Origin: Nocardia tengchongensis
Lineage (GTDB): Bacteria > Actinomycetota > Actinomycetes > Mycobacteriales > Mycobacteriaceae
Length of the DNA stretch: 64,000 bases
Reading direction: 5' to 3'
NCBI RefSeq assembly: GCF_018362975.1
Contig: NZ_CP074371.1
Span: forward strand, 4,526,001-4,590,000
Made by a program: the position numbers and the translations under genes. Numbering within the stretch: the stretch's first letter is position 1; each line of letters begins with the position of its first letter. Positions 38,980 to 49,785 of the stretch are shown in pieces. The notes below the pieces were generated by a model. The model ran no database searches. It was given only the letters and a program-made list of their open reading frames with translations, and had not been told where the DNA came from.

Positions 38980-39792
38980 CTAGAAGTGCACCTGCTGTTG
39001 GGTGTTCGCGACCGCGGTGACCGAAGAGACGCCGAGGGTGCCGTATTCGTCGTAGAGGTTGGCGGAGCCGATCGCTATGCCGTCGGCGGCGTGTTGTCCG
39101 TTCGATTCCAGGCCCAATCCGTCGGATCCGGGCATGCGGAAGAGGTTCATCGTGACGTCGACGTTGATGAAGGGCACGCTGTCGCCGTCCCAGTTGGTGA
39201 TGAAGCTGGTGGCTTCCGCCAGCGTGGCGACGCGGATGAACGGTGTGGCCTTTTCGCCTCGAACTGCGGGAACCATTGTCCGGGTCCACATTCGCTTGCG
39301 GGCGTTGTTTCGGTGGTCGGCGAAGTCGGCCGACCAATCGTGTGGATGGTCGGCGCTGCTCAGCATCGGTGGCGTGGTGTCTCCATCGGAGTCCACCGCG
39401 TCCGGGCGGGAGAATTCCGCTGCTGGCGTCCAGGCGCGGCCTGCGGCCCGGTCGTCGTCCCGAGGCCGGATGAACAGCCCTGATGCCCGAACGGCCACCT
39501 GGTTGGACTGCACCAGTTCCAGGTGGACCAGCGCGACTCGCGTGCTCGACCGAACCAGCTTGGCCCGCGCCGAGATCGAGTCGAACGTCGTCATCTTGAC
39601 GAAATCGATGGTGAGACGGCACCCGGCCGCCTCGAACGGGCAACCCCGTTCCAACTCCCGAGCCACGAGCGCGGTCAACCCCTGCCCGCCGATCGTGTCC
39701 TGCCCCCACGGCCCCCGCGCCGCCTCGAGCGGAACGAACCCCTTGCCTTGAATATCGAAGAACCCGTTCGCAGAATCCTCGGTCTGTGACAT
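38980..39792 (-). CDS. thioesterase family protein (double hotdog)
   Basis: The 270-residue protein has an opening (ARGPWGQDTIGGQGLTALVA) and middle (RLTIDFVKMTTFDSI, VALVHLELVQSNQVAVRASG) that fit the actinobacterial acyl-CoA thioesterase-like superfamily with two hotdog folds. A second fold follows with VPFINVDVTMNLFRMPGSDG. It should hydrolyse an acyl-CoA or bind an acyl chain. It stands alone between the HEAT gene and the 295-residue gene. Confidence 0.82.
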   Translation of the reverse strand: MSQTEDSANGFFDIQGKGFVPLEAARGPWGQDTIGGQGLTALVARELERGCPFEAAGCRLTIDFVKMTTFDSISARAKLVRSSTRVALVHLELVQSNQVAVRASGLFIRPRDDDRAAGRAWTPAAEFSRPDAVDSDGDTTPPMLSSADHPHDWSADFADHRNNARKRMWTRTMVPAVRGEKATPFIRVATLAEATSFITNWDGDSVPFINVDVTMNLFRMPGSDGLGLESNGQHAADGIAIGSANLYDEYGTLGVSSVTAVANTQQQVHF

Positions 39793-39879
39793 GTTGCGCC
39801 CCTCCCTGTTTCGTTCTGCATCGCGACGATGCTCGCCAATGCTAGAACGAGTTCCAATTAGGGATCGAGATGGCGACGG

Positions 39880-40764
39880 CTAGGGCTCGGTGGTCAGCAG
39901 GGCTCGGCAGGCGTCGAGGAGTCGGGCTCGGAGGAGTTCTGATCGCGCCGCGATGTCGGCTTGGGCGCGGACGTATTCGGCTCGGCCGGAGGGGGTTTCG
40001 ATGCGGATGGGGGTGTAGCCGTAGGTGAGGAGGTCGTAGGGGCTCGCCTTCATGTCGAGTTCGCGGGCGGCGCAGGCCAGGTCGAAGGCGTCGAACAGGA
40101 GGTCGGAGGGGATCAAGGGGGTTAGTTTGAAGCCCCATTTGTAGATGTCCATGTTGGCGTGGAGGCAGCCGGGCTGTTCGCGGGAGATTTGGGAATCTCG
40201 GGTCAGCGGTTCGATGTTGAGGGGGACGGCTTCGGGGGTGAAGAAGCGGAAGGCGTCGAAGTGGGTGCAGCGGATTTGCATTGATTCGACTACGGCGTCG
40301 GTGCCGGCGGAGCCCAGGCGGAGGGGGACCTGTTGGTGGCGGACGTCGTCGGTGCGGTAGACCATGGCCCACTCGTGGAGGCCGAAGCAGGAGAGCTGGG
40401 CCGGGCGAGAGGCGGTCGCGGACAGCAGGCTCGCGACGAATTCGATGGTGTCGCGGCGCTTTTCGAGGAAAGCGGGGTCGGCGGTCCAGCCGGGGGTGGC
40501 GGAGTCGAGCGAGACCTGGTGGTAGCCGCGGGAACCCGTGTAGTCGTCGGCGTCGGTGAGGGTGACGCCGAAACCCGGGTGCCAGCGTTTGAGCTGGGAC
40601 GGCTTGTTGCCGTAGTAGGTGAACAGGAAATCGATCACCGGATGTTTCGTACCCGCGGCGCGCCGTTGCAGATACGGGCCGAGCAACGCGTCGACCCGGT
40701 CACGGTGGGCGGCCGCCCGGTCCCGCCATACGGGACCGGGCAGCACGTCGAGACGAGAATCCAT
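39880..40764 (-). CDS. conserved actinobacterial protein (often labelled 3-methyladenine DNA glycosylase)
   Basis: The 294-residue protein has a conserved opening (RVDALLGPYLQRRAAGTKHP, VIDFLFTYYGNKPSQLKRWH) and CLHANMDIYKWGFKLTPLIP. Homologues in mycobacteria are often named 3-methyladenine DNA glycosylase. I see neither a helix-hairpin-helix-GPD motif nor another known glycosylase signature, so the activity is unproved. The ATG at 40764 overlaps the upstream CNNM gene stop (TGATG), placing it in one operon with the two CNNM/CBS genes. Confidence 0.72.
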   Translation of the reverse strand: MDSRLDVLPGPVWRDRAAAHRDRVDALLGPYLQRRAAGTKHPVIDFLFTYYGNKPSQLKRWHPGFGVTLTDADDYTGSRGYHQVSLDSATPGWTADPAFLEKRRDTIEFVASLLSATASRPAQLSCFGLHEWAMVYRTDDVRHQQVPLRLGSAGTDAVVESMQIRCTHFDAFRFFTPEAVPLNIEPLTRDSQISREQPGCLHANMDIYKWGFKLTPLIPSDLLFDAFDLACAARELDMKASPYDLLTYGYTPIRIETPSGRAEYVRAQADIAARSELLRARLLDACRALLTTEP

Positions 40765-41828
40765 CACTCGGCGAGACGGTGGGTGGCGTCGCGGACGGTG
40801 CCCACGAACTCCTCCACCAGGTCTTCCAACGCCACGATGCCGACCGTGTTGCCGCGGCTGTCCACCACACGCCCCAGGTGGGAGTTGGTGCGGCGCAGGC
40901 GGGCCAACGCTTCGAACAAGCCACTGCCCATGCTGACGGTGGGCAGTGGACGGATATCGGTGCGGGGGATCGGGGTGCCCGGGCCCGCGTCCTCGTCGGC
41001 GGTCAGGTCGAGCACATCCTTGACGTGCAGGTAGCCGACCAGAGAGCCGTCGTCCGCACGCACCGGGTAACGGGAGAAACCGGTTTCGGCGACCGCGGAT
41101 TCGATATCGCCGAGGGTGGTTCCGTCGCCACGCAGCGGCACCGACCGGGCCTTGGCCAACGGCACCATCACGTCGGCGACGATGCGGTCGCTGGAACCCA
41201 GCGCCTGGGTGAGACGACGATGCTCTTCCTCGTCGAGCAAACCCTCCGAACGCGATTCACCGAACATCTCCGCCAGCTCGTCGGAGGACACCGTCGAATC
41301 CAGCTCGTCCTTGGGTTCGATGCGCAGCGCCCGCAGCGAGATATTGGCTGCGAAGTTGTAGATCGCGATCAACGGCTTGGCCAGGCGCAGCCACATCAGA
41401 TGCAGCGGAACCAGCAGCAGCGCCATGCGTTCCGGGCCGGCGAGCGCGATGTTCTTCGGAATCATCTCGCCGAGCAGGATGTGCAGGATCACCACGATGG
41501 TCAGCGCCAGCGCGAACGAGACCGGATGCAGCAGCGAATCCGGCACGCCCACCAGATCGAACGGCTTCTCCAGTAGGTGCGCCACCGCAGGCTCACCCAC
41601 CCGGCCGAGCAGGATCGAGCAGATGGTGATGCCCAACTGCGCGGCCGCCAGCATCATCGACAGGTTCTGGCCCGCCTCGATGACGGTGTTGGCGCTGCGT
41701 TTGCCTTGTGCCGCAAGCGCTTCCAGGCGGTCGCGGCGCGCGGAGATCAGAGCGAACTCCGCGCCCACGAAGAACGCGTTGCCCAGCAACAGCAGGAACG
41801 TCAGCAGGACGGCGTACAGGTCACCCAT
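40764..41828 (-). CDS. CNNM/DUF21-CBS membrane protein (Rv1841c-like)
   Basis: The 354-residue protein has an N-terminal DUF21 domain with four TM segments (LYAVLLTFLLLLGNAFFVGA, MLAAAQLGITICSILLG, LTIVVILHILLGEMIPKNI), followed by two CBS domains (VMVPLAKARSVP, SRYPVRADDGSLVGYLHVKD; GNTVGIVALEDLVEEFVG). It lacks the C-terminal CorC/HlyC domain. The family includes Mg2+ transporters and tethering proteins of mycobacteria. It overlaps the longer paralogue by 8 bp. Confidence 0.92.
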   Translation of the reverse strand: MGDLYAVLLTFLLLLGNAFFVGAEFALISARRDRLEALAAQGKRSANTVIEAGQNLSMMLAAAQLGITICSILLGRVGEPAVAHLLEKPFDLVGVPDSLLHPVSFALALTIVVILHILLGEMIPKNIALAGPERMALLLVPLHLMWLRLAKPLIAIYNFAANISLRALRIEPKDELDSTVSSDELAEMFGESRSEGLLDEEEHRRLTQALGSSDRIVADVMVPLAKARSVPLRGDGTTLGDIESAVAETGFSRYPVRADDGSLVGYLHVKDVLDLTADEDAGPGTPIPRTDIRPLPTVSMGSGLFEALARLRRTNSHLGRVVDSRGNTVGIVALEDLVEEFVGTVRDATHRLAE

Positions 41829-43209
41829 GGGTCTGCTCCCAGATCGCGAGGGCCTCGGCGTCGATGGGCCGGATCAGGACCCGGTCGATCCGCCGGCCGT
41901 CCATGCGCTCCACGGTGGCGATCCAGCCGCCAGGAGTGTGCGTGTGCTCGAGCTGATGGTTGCCGGGTTCGGGCAGCAGCACCTCGTCGCCGGTCTCCGG
42001 AATCCGGCCCAGACGGGTCAGCACCAGGCCGCCCAGGGTTTCGTATTCGCCCTCGGGCGGGTCGTATCCGGTGGTGCGGGACACCTCGTCGATGCGCATC
42101 AGGCCCGAGCAGTTCCAGCCGTTCGGGGTGCGGCGCACATCGAGTTCCTCCTCGTCGTGCTCGTCGCGCACGTCGCCGAGGATCTCCTCGATCAGGTCCT
42201 CCATGGTGACGATGCCCGCGGTGCCGCCGTACTCGTCGACCACCAGCGCCACCTGCATGCCGTCGCGGCGCACCCGCTCGAGCACCTCGTCGCCGTCCAG
42301 ACTGGCCGGCACGATCGGCACCTGCTGCGCGATCGACTTCAAGGTGATGTTGCGGCGGTCCTTCACCGGATGCACGAAGGTCTGCTTGATGTGCACGAAC
42401 CCGAGCGTGTTGTCGAGATCGCCGTCGATGACCGGGAACCGGGAGTAGCCGGTCTCGCGGGCGGCATCGATCAGATCGGCGAGAGTGCAATCCTGATCGA
42501 GGGTTTCGATGGTCATGCGCGGCGTCATGAGTTCCTCGGCGGTGCGCTCACCGAACTGTAGCGAGCGATCCACCACCTGCGCGGTGCGCTGATCGAGCGC
42601 CCCGTGCAACGCGGAAGTCCGCACCAGCGAACCCAATTCCTGCGGTGATCGCGCCGAACGCAGTTCCTCGGCCGGCTCGATACCCAACCGGCGCACCGCC
42701 CAGTTGGCGGCCCCGTTCAGGAAATTGATCATCCATTTGAAGACGCTGGAGAAGGCGATCATCGGCCCCGCGGTCCAGCGCGCGGTTTCCAGCGGAGAGG
42801 CGATGGCGATGTTTTTGGGCACCAGTTCGCCGTAGATCATCGACAGCGAGGTGGCCAGGATCAGCGCCAGCGCCAGCGAAATGCCCTGCCGGGTGCCGTC
42901 GCTCACGCCGAAAGCGTCCAGCATCGGTTCCAGCAGCCGTGCCAGCACGGGCTCGGCGATGTAACCGGTGATCAGCGTGGTGATGGTGATGCCCAGTTGG
43001 GCGCCCGACAACTGGAACGAGAGGGTGCGATGCGCCTGCCGCACCTGCCGGGCGCGGCGGTCGCCGTCACGGGCGTGCGCCTCCACGGTGGAGCGTTCCA
43101 GGGCGGTGAGGGAGAACTCGGCGGCCACGAACAGCGCGGTGCCGGCGGTCAGAGCGATGAATCCGAGCAGACTCAGAACGGTGAGCAGGGCCGACACGGT
43201 CAGTACCAC
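41821..43209 (-). CDS. CNNM/CorC membrane protein, full length (Rv1842c-like)
   Basis: The 462-residue protein has DUF21 TM domain (residues 1-190), a CBS pair (about 205-330; ELMTPRMTIETLDQDCTLAD, MQVALVVDEYGGTAGIVTME) and a C-terminal CorC/HlyC domain (YETLGGLVLTRLGRIPETGD). It is the first gene of a three-gene operon with its shorter paralogue. The 345 nt upstream may hold a structured leader. Confidence 0.93.
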   Translation of the reverse strand: MVLTVSALLTVLSLLGFIALTAGTALFVAAEFSLTALERSTVEAHARDGDRRARQVRQAHRTLSFQLSGAQLGITITTLITGYIAEPVLARLLEPMLDAFGVSDGTRQGISLALALILATSLSMIYGELVPKNIAIASPLETARWTAGPMIAFSSVFKWMINFLNGAANWAVRRLGIEPAEELRSARSPQELGSLVRTSALHGALDQRTAQVVDRSLQFGERTAEELMTPRMTIETLDQDCTLADLIDAARETGYSRFPVIDGDLDNTLGFVHIKQTFVHPVKDRRNITLKSIAQQVPIVPASLDGDEVLERVRRDGMQVALVVDEYGGTAGIVTMEDLIEEILGDVRDEHDEEELDVRRTPNGWNCSGLMRIDEVSRTTGYDPPEGEYETLGGLVLTRLGRIPETGDEVLLPEPGNHQLEHTHTPGGWIATVERMDGRRIDRVLIRPIDAEALAIWEQTHG

Positions 43210-43497
43210 CTGGCCGTTTCCGAAGCCGGTAGAGCGGGGAAGCCGGGTTCGTCACCCGGCTCGGTAGAGGAGCCCTCCTGTGAAGCGCCCTTGGACGCGG
43301 GTGACAACTGGTTCCTTTCGCAGGGGTTGCAGGCGGAGTTACGCCACGGATGCCCAGTTCCTGGGTCCGGTCAGGTCATGCTACCGGGCGACTCGAGGCG
43401 ATTCCGCACAGCGGGGCCGTATCACATCGCGTGGGTGCTTCGAATCACCGGCCGACAGCCGGGACGCGATGTGGGTGGTCCGGGTCCGCACACGCGA
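43210..43497 (-). other. long leader/intergenic region before the CNNM operon
   Basis: No gene is apparent between the CNNM start and the guaB1 terminator. The transcript leader contains an 8-bp hairpin with a 5-nt loop (AGCCGGGT at 43241-43248 pairing with ACCCGGCT at 43254-43261) and a repeated CGGTAGAG sequence on either side. It may be a structured 5' UTR. No known riboswitch consensus was recognised. Confidence 0.35.
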
Positions 43498-43529
43498 AAC
43501 CCGGCGGATCCGAGCGGACCCGCCGGGTT
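43498..43529 (-). terminator. hairpin terminator after guaB1
   Basis: AACCCGGCGGATCCG pairs with CGGACCCGCCGGGTT (one G:U) over a 2-nt loop, 25 nt past the guaB1 stop on the minus strand. Confidence 0.8.
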
Positions 43530-43546
43530 CGTGGTGTGCAGTACTA

Positions 43547-45265
<1,719 letters not shown>

Positions 45266-45649
45266 TCAGGATGCGGTGGGGATGAACAGCGCTTCGAACG
45301 GCGGTTCGCCCACCGCGACGGTCGTGTGACCGCGCCCCTCGGTGTCGGCGGCCAGCACCACGTCCCCCGGTGCGAACCGGCGGCACTCGCCGTCGGTGGT
45401 AGTCACCTCGATCGCACCGCGCAGCATGACAACCCACTGCCGGGCCGGGGCCGGATGTGGTTCGCTGTCGAAGCCCTCGCTGCGCAGATAGGCCGCACCC
45501 GCGGTCGAGGACATGTCGCCGACCGCCATGGCGGGTACGCCGACCGCGAGAGTTCTTTCCGCCAAACCGATCTCGGCTTCGGTGAACGTCGATCCGCCGT
45601 CGGGGGTGGAGGCGATCACCGTGTAGCGCAGGTTCTTTCGTTCGATCAT
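45266..45649 (-). CDS. small cupin-domain protein
   Basis: The product is 127 residues from ATG 45649. It is a single cupin barrel: QWVVMLRGAIEVTTTDGECR gives the first conserved strand pair and RFAPGDVVLAADTEGRGHTT the second with a His. The first motif lacks the usual His-x-His, so metal binding is doubtful. The longer open frame upstream has an Arg-rich, non-coding look. About 210 nt with no gene separate it from the helicase stop. Confidence 0.75.
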   Translation of the reverse strand: MIERKNLRYTVIASTPDGGSTFTEAEIGLAERTLAVGVPAMAVGDMSSTAGAAYLRSEGFDSEPHPAPARQWVVMLRGAIEVTTTDGECRRFAPGDVVLAADTEGRGHTTVAVGEPPFEALFIPTAS

Positions 45650-45859
45650 GGTTCCGAGGCTCGTCGCCTGATGCCCGCGACGCGATTCCCTGCGGGGAAT
45701 GGCGCGGCGAACCGCTCGGGAATTCGCCACCCACCTTGGTTTGCTGAATGATTGCTGGAGCCACTTTCGGCCTCCGAGTTATCTCAATCTCGTCGGATTT
45801 GCCGGAAATGGGTCGCTATTCGAGTGGGCGTGTCGTAGGAACCTACAAACGTGTCGGGC

Positions 45860-47536
45860 TCAGCGGGACGAACGGCGGGCTGCGCCGGGTTTGCGCTTCT
45901 TGTTGTGCGGGCGGCTCTCGCCGCGCGGGCGCTGTTGGCGGAACCTCGGCTGCTCGGGTTCGGCCTTCTGCGCCTGGGCCGGCGGGGCCGCGGGGTCGGC
46001 GATCGGGCGGCCGCTCGGGCGGCGGGCGCCGGTGATCTCGGTGAGCGTGCGGTCGCCGGGGCGGACCTCGACGTCGGTGAGGGTCACCGAGGCGCGCTCA
46101 GCGAGACGGGCCGCCTCCTCGCGGTCGTCGGGGGTGACGATGGTGACGACCGTGCCCGACGCGCCCGCGCGGGCGGTCCGGCCGGTCCGGTGCAGGTAGT
46201 CCTTGGGGTCGGCGGGCGGATCGACGTGGACGACCAGCGAGACGTCGTCGATGTGCAGGCCGCGGGCCGCCACGTCGGTGGCGACCAGCACCGGCGCGGT
46301 GCCGTCGGCGAAGGCCGCGAGCATGCGATTGCGCTGGTTCTGCGCCTTGCCGCCGTGCAGCGCGACCGCGCCGATGCCGATCTCGCGCAGCTTGCGCGCC
46401 AGCTTGTCGGCGCCGTGCTGGGTGCGCACGAACAGCAGGGTCCGGCCTTGCCGCGCGGCGATCTCACTGACCACCGCACGCTTGTCCGGGCGCCGGACGT
46501 GCAGGGCGTAGTGCGCGATGTCGGGACCCGCGGCGACCTTCCCCATGCGGGAGGCCTCACTGCCCAGAGAATCCGCACCGGACTGCGTGGCGGCGCCCGT
46601 GCTCGGCGCAGCTGAATTCGCTTCCGTCGCAGCCGTTCCCGCTTCGGCGTCGGCTGCCACCACGGCTGTAGCGATCGCGTGGGTGGCGGGTTCCCGCAGG
46701 TACTTCTGCGTCAGTCCGTCGATCGACTCGTCGAGGGTCGCCGAGAACAACAGCTGCTGAGCGTCGTCGGGCACCTTGTTGAGCAGGGCGGTGAGCTGCG
46801 GCAGGAAGCCCAGTTCGGCCATGTGGTCGGCCTCGTCGACAGTGACGACGCGAATATCGGCCAGCTGCACCGCCTTCCGACCCAACAGGTCGGTCAACCG
46901 GCCGGGCGTCGCGATGACCACGTCCACGCCGCGCGCCAGCCGCTCCTCCTGTTTCTTGATCGGCAACCCGCCGACCGCCGTCGCCAACCGCAGCCCCAGC
47001 GACAACGCGGGCTCGTCCAGCGCCGCCTCGATCTGAATCGCCAGCTCACGGGTCGGTGCCAGGATCAGCCCGCGCGGTCGCTTCGGCACGCTCGGCGCAC
47101 CGAAGAGCCGAACCAGCATCGGCAGCCCGAACGCCAAGGTCTTGCCGGAACCCGTTGCGGCCCGGCCCAGCACGTCGCGGCCCGCGAGAATGTCGGGAAT
47201 GACCGCGGCCTGAATCGGAAACGCGCTATCCATCCCACCCCGCCGCAGCGCCTGCACCAGCACCGGCGGCAGACCGAGATCCGCGAATCGCACCGCGCCG
47301 CCCGGCCGACTCCGCCGGCCGGTCGCTCCAGCATTGCCGCCGACACCGCCCGCCGATTCCACGGGTGTCGCCGAGGCTTCCGTGGGTGCCGCGTCCGTCG
47401 TGGACGCCGGGTCGGGTGCTGATGTCGGGTCGGTGTGGATGGTGTCCTCCATGGCTGGGTTCGGGGTTGCTACGGGCACGGCGGATCCAGCCGCGCCCGA
47501 GTCGGATTCGGGGGCGGGCGGATCGGATTCAGGCAC
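45860..47536 (-). CDS. DEAD-box RNA helicase
   Basis: The 558-residue protein has all core motifs: Q motif (RFADLGLPPVLVQALRRGG, FPIQ), motif I AATGSGKT, Ia PTRELAIQ, GG, TPGR, II VDEADHM, III FSATLD, IV LLFVRTQHGADKL, V ATDVAARGLHIDD and VI HRTGRTARAG. Unusual are a Thr/Pro/Ala-rich 60-residue N-terminus and an Ala-rich insert (about residues 300-345) between the RecA domains. The C-terminus is basic (KKRKPGAARRSSR). It overlaps the M56 peptidase gene by 8 bp. Confidence 0.93.
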   Translation of the reverse strand: MPESDPPAPESDSGAAGSAVPVATPNPAMEDTIHTDPTSAPDPASTTDAAPTEASATPVESAGGVGGNAGATGRRSRPGGAVRFADLGLPPVLVQALRRGGMDSAFPIQAAVIPDILAGRDVLGRAATGSGKTLAFGLPMLVRLFGAPSVPKRPRGLILAPTRELAIQIEAALDEPALSLGLRLATAVGGLPIKKQEERLARGVDVVIATPGRLTDLLGRKAVQLADIRVVTVDEADHMAELGFLPQLTALLNKVPDDAQQLLFSATLDESIDGLTQKYLREPATHAIATAVVAADAEAGTAATEANSAAPSTGAATQSGADSLGSEASRMGKVAAGPDIAHYALHVRRPDKRAVVSEIAARQGRTLLFVRTQHGADKLARKLREIGIGAVALHGGKAQNQRNRMLAAFADGTAPVLVATDVAARGLHIDDVSLVVHVDPPADPKDYLHRTGRTARAGASGTVVTIVTPDDREEAARLAERASVTLTDVEVRPGDRTLTEITGARRPSGRPIADPAAPPAQAQKAEPEQPRFRQQRPRGESRPHNKKRKPGAARRSSR

Positions 47537-48469
47537 GGCTGACCAGGCGGCTGAGTTCGACCAGCCAGGGGATCGCGACGGCGAGGGTCGGGACGACGAG
47601 GATGGCCATGGCGGCCAGGTAGGCGGCGACGGCGATGCGGAGGTCGCCGATGGGACCGGCCAGGCGCTGGATGCGGATCAGCGTGCTGGGGCCGCCGGCG
47701 GCCATGGCACCTTGCGGGGCGGGCGAGTTCGAGCAGGCCACGAGTGCGCGGGCGAGCGGCGTGGGTCCGGTGACCTTGACCGCGGAGTCGTCGGCGAGCA
47801 GTTCGATGAGCAGCTTCACCGAGTCCAGCGCGGACTTCGAACGCACTACGCGCGGGAACGCCTCGTGCGCGGCGGTGAAGGCTTCCAGCACCAGGTCGTG
47901 GCGGGCGCGCAGGTGGGAGCGCTCGTGACTGACGATGGCGGTGAGTTCCGCGTCTGTCAGGTTGGTGACGGTGCCCTGGCTGAGCACCACGCGCCGACGC
48001 AGGCCGGGCAGGCAGTAGGCGATCGGCTCGGCGGCGGCCAGTACCCGGATGTCGGCCGATTTGCGTTGCACGCTGGACTGATCGAGCAGATCGACCAGCA
48101 TGCGGTGGCGGGCGCGGCGGCGGCGGGTGTGGATGCCGACCCGGATCACCGACCAGATCAGCCGCGCCCCGACCAGCAGGGTCAGCGCGAAGACCAGCAC
48201 GAGCGCGAGCCACAGCGGCAGGCCCAGGGCGTCGATCTCTTTGCTGGGGGTGGTGGTCGGCCGTCCGTCGGGGCCGGGGACCAGCAGGCGGGAGGCGATG
48301 GCGAGGCCGGAGCCGAAGGCCTGAGCACCGCGGCCAGCGCGATGGCCTGCCACAGCACCAGCGCCGCGCGGGGGCTGCGGAAGGGCCAGGTGGCTCGGCT
48401 GAGCAGCGCTGGCACCGGTCCCGCCAATAACAAGGCGAGACCGGCGAAAACCGGCGCTGTCCAGTCCAC
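47529..48469 (-). CDS. M56-family (BlaR1-like) membrane metalloprotease, frame disrupted by one base
   Basis: The restored protein is about 313 residues. TM helices at the N-terminus (VFAGLALLLAGPVPALLS, LVLWQAIALAAVL) are joined after a one-base deletion near 48324 to AFGSGLAIASRLL and a second TM pair. The zinc protease motif is HERSH (residue about 178, AIVSHERSHLRARHD), and the final TM segment follows. Its partner BlaI is encoded 44 nt upstream, the Rv1845c-Rv1846c arrangement. It probably cleaves or signals to BlaI on an envelope or beta-lactam signal, though no sensor domain is attached. Confidence 0.86.
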
Positions 48470-48513
48470 TGTCCTCAGCTCACTGCGTTGTGGGGCTCGG
48501 GCCGAGGGTACAG

Positions 48514-48915
48514 CTACCTGGACTCGGGATTGTCCTTGCGCGCGACCTCGGTGGCTTCGAGCTTAGCGAGTGCGGCGCGCAATGCGTCAGCCTCGTCCGC
48601 GCCGACCTGTTCGACGAAGTGCACCAGCGCGGCGCGGCGGCTGCCCACCTCGTCGGCCTGCTGCAGCGCGTCGAACATCAGACTGGCGACGAGTTCGTCG
48701 CGGGTGTGGACGGGCGCGTAGCGGTGTGCGCGGTCGTCGCGCTGCTGGACCACGAGGTTCTTCTTCGCCAAGCGCTGTAGAACGGTCATCACCGTGGTGT
48801 ACGCGAGTTCACGACGCTCAGCGAGGGCTTCATGGACCTGCCGGACGGTTTGCGGTTCGTCGGCCGACCACAACTGGTCCATGACCGCTTTCTCGAGTTC
48901 ACCAAGACCTGCCAT
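48514..48915 (-). CDS. BlaI/MecI/CopY-family repressor
   Basis: The 133-residue winged-helix repressor has GELEKAVMDQLWSADEPQTV (helix 1) and ELAYTTVMTVLQRLAKKNLV (recognition helix and wing), then a dimerisation tail. The M. tuberculosis orthologue is Rv1846c, which controls blaC and its own operon and is cleaved after beta-lactam stress. An imperfect dyad in its promoter (48950-48966) resembles the TACTACA-type BlaI operator. It heads the operon with the M56 protease and the helicase. Confidence 0.92.
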   Translation of the reverse strand: MAGLGELEKAVMDQLWSADEPQTVRQVHEALAERRELAYTTVMTVLQRLAKKNLVVQQRDDRAHRYAPVHTRDELVASLMFDALQQADEVGSRRAALVHFVEQVGADEADALRAALAKLEATEVARKDNPESR

Positions 48916-48949
48916 CCCACCAGCTTACGGAGGCAACGACAGCAATGCG

Positions 48950-48966
48950 TACTACAGGTCGTCGTA
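48950..48966. promoter_or_regulatory. candidate BlaI operator
   Basis: TACTACAGGTCGTCGTA is an imperfect dyad (TACTAC against GTCGTA with one mismatch) 34 nt before the BlaI start. It is close to the TACTACA/TGTAGTA half-sites described for actinobacterial BlaI and would allow autorepression. Confidence 0.5.
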
Positions 48967-48993
48967 ACCGGCGGGTTGCTGGTGTGGGATTCC

Positions 48994-49785
48994 TCATACC
49001 CGGACGTGCCGGCTGCCGATGGGCACGATCATGGGCCGCCCCGACACCGGATCCTCGAGCACCTCGGCGCGCAGACCGAATACTTCCTGCAGCAGCTCGG
49101 CGCTGATGATGTCCGCGGGCGCGCCCTGGGCCACGATCCGCCCGGCCCGCATGACGATGAGGCGATCGCTGTAGCGGATGGCCAGATTCAGGTCGTGCAG
49201 CACCATGACCACGGTCCGGCCCAGATCGTCGTGCAGGCGATCGACCAGATCCAGCACCTCGAGCGCGTGGGTCAGATCCAAATAGGTGGTCGGTTCGTCG
49301 AGCAGCAGGATGTCGGTGCCCTGGGCCAGGGCCATGGAGATCCAGGCCCGCTGGCGCTGTCCGCCCGACAGTTCGTCGAGGGTGCGTCCGGCCAGGTCCG
49401 CGATGCCGGTCTGGGTGAGAGCGGCCAGTACTTCGGTCTCGTCGTCGGCCGACCACTGCCGCAGCCAGGATTGATACGGGTGGCGGCCGCGGGCGACCAG
49501 ATCGGCGACGGTGAGGCCCTCGGGTGCGACCGGTGTCTGCGGCAGCATACCGACCACGCGGGCGATGTCCTTGGTCTTCATGGTGGCGATGGCCTTGCCG
49601 TCGAGCAGCACCCGGCCCGCCTTGGGGCGCAGCAGCCGGCCCAGCGACCGCAGCAGGGTCGATTTGCCGCAGCCGTTGGGGCCGATCACGGTGGTGACCA
49701 GCCCGGGTTCGATGGTCAGCGACAGTCCGTCGACGATGACCCGGTCGCCGTAGCCGAGGGTGATGTTCTCCGCCGCGAGAGTCAC
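48994..49785 (-). CDS. iron-siderophore ABC transporter, ATP-binding subunit
   Basis: The 263-residue ATPase of the FepC/FecE type has Walker A GPNGCGKS (residues about 37-44), Q-loop LPQTP, signature LSGGQRQRAW, Walker B ILLLDEPTTYLD and H-loop VLHDLN. It energises the two FecCD permeases encoded upstream on the same strand. The GTG at 49785 lies in the third copy of a short tandem repeat, and the reading frame begins VTLAAENITLGYG. No periplasmic binding lipoprotein gene is next to it. Confidence 0.94.
   Translation of the reverse strand: MTLAAENITLGYGDRVIVDGLSLTIEPGLVTTVIGPNGCGKSTLLRSLGRLLRPKAGRVLLDGKAIATMKTKDIARVVGMLPQTPVAPEGLTVADLVARGRHPYQSWLRQWSADDETEVLAALTQTGIADLAGRTLDELSGGQRQRAWISMALAQGTDILLLDEPTTYLDLTHALEVLDLVDRLHDDLGRTVVMVLHDLNLAIRYSDRLIVMRAGRIVAQGAPADIISAELLQEVFGLRAEVLEDPVSGRPMIVPIGSRHVRV

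Noticed and set aside
43220..43330. tRNA-like look of GGTAGAG and GGTTCG blocks
   Set aside because: No acceptor stem, anticodon arm or CCA-proximal pairing could be drawn; the T-arm match is part of a simple hairpin.
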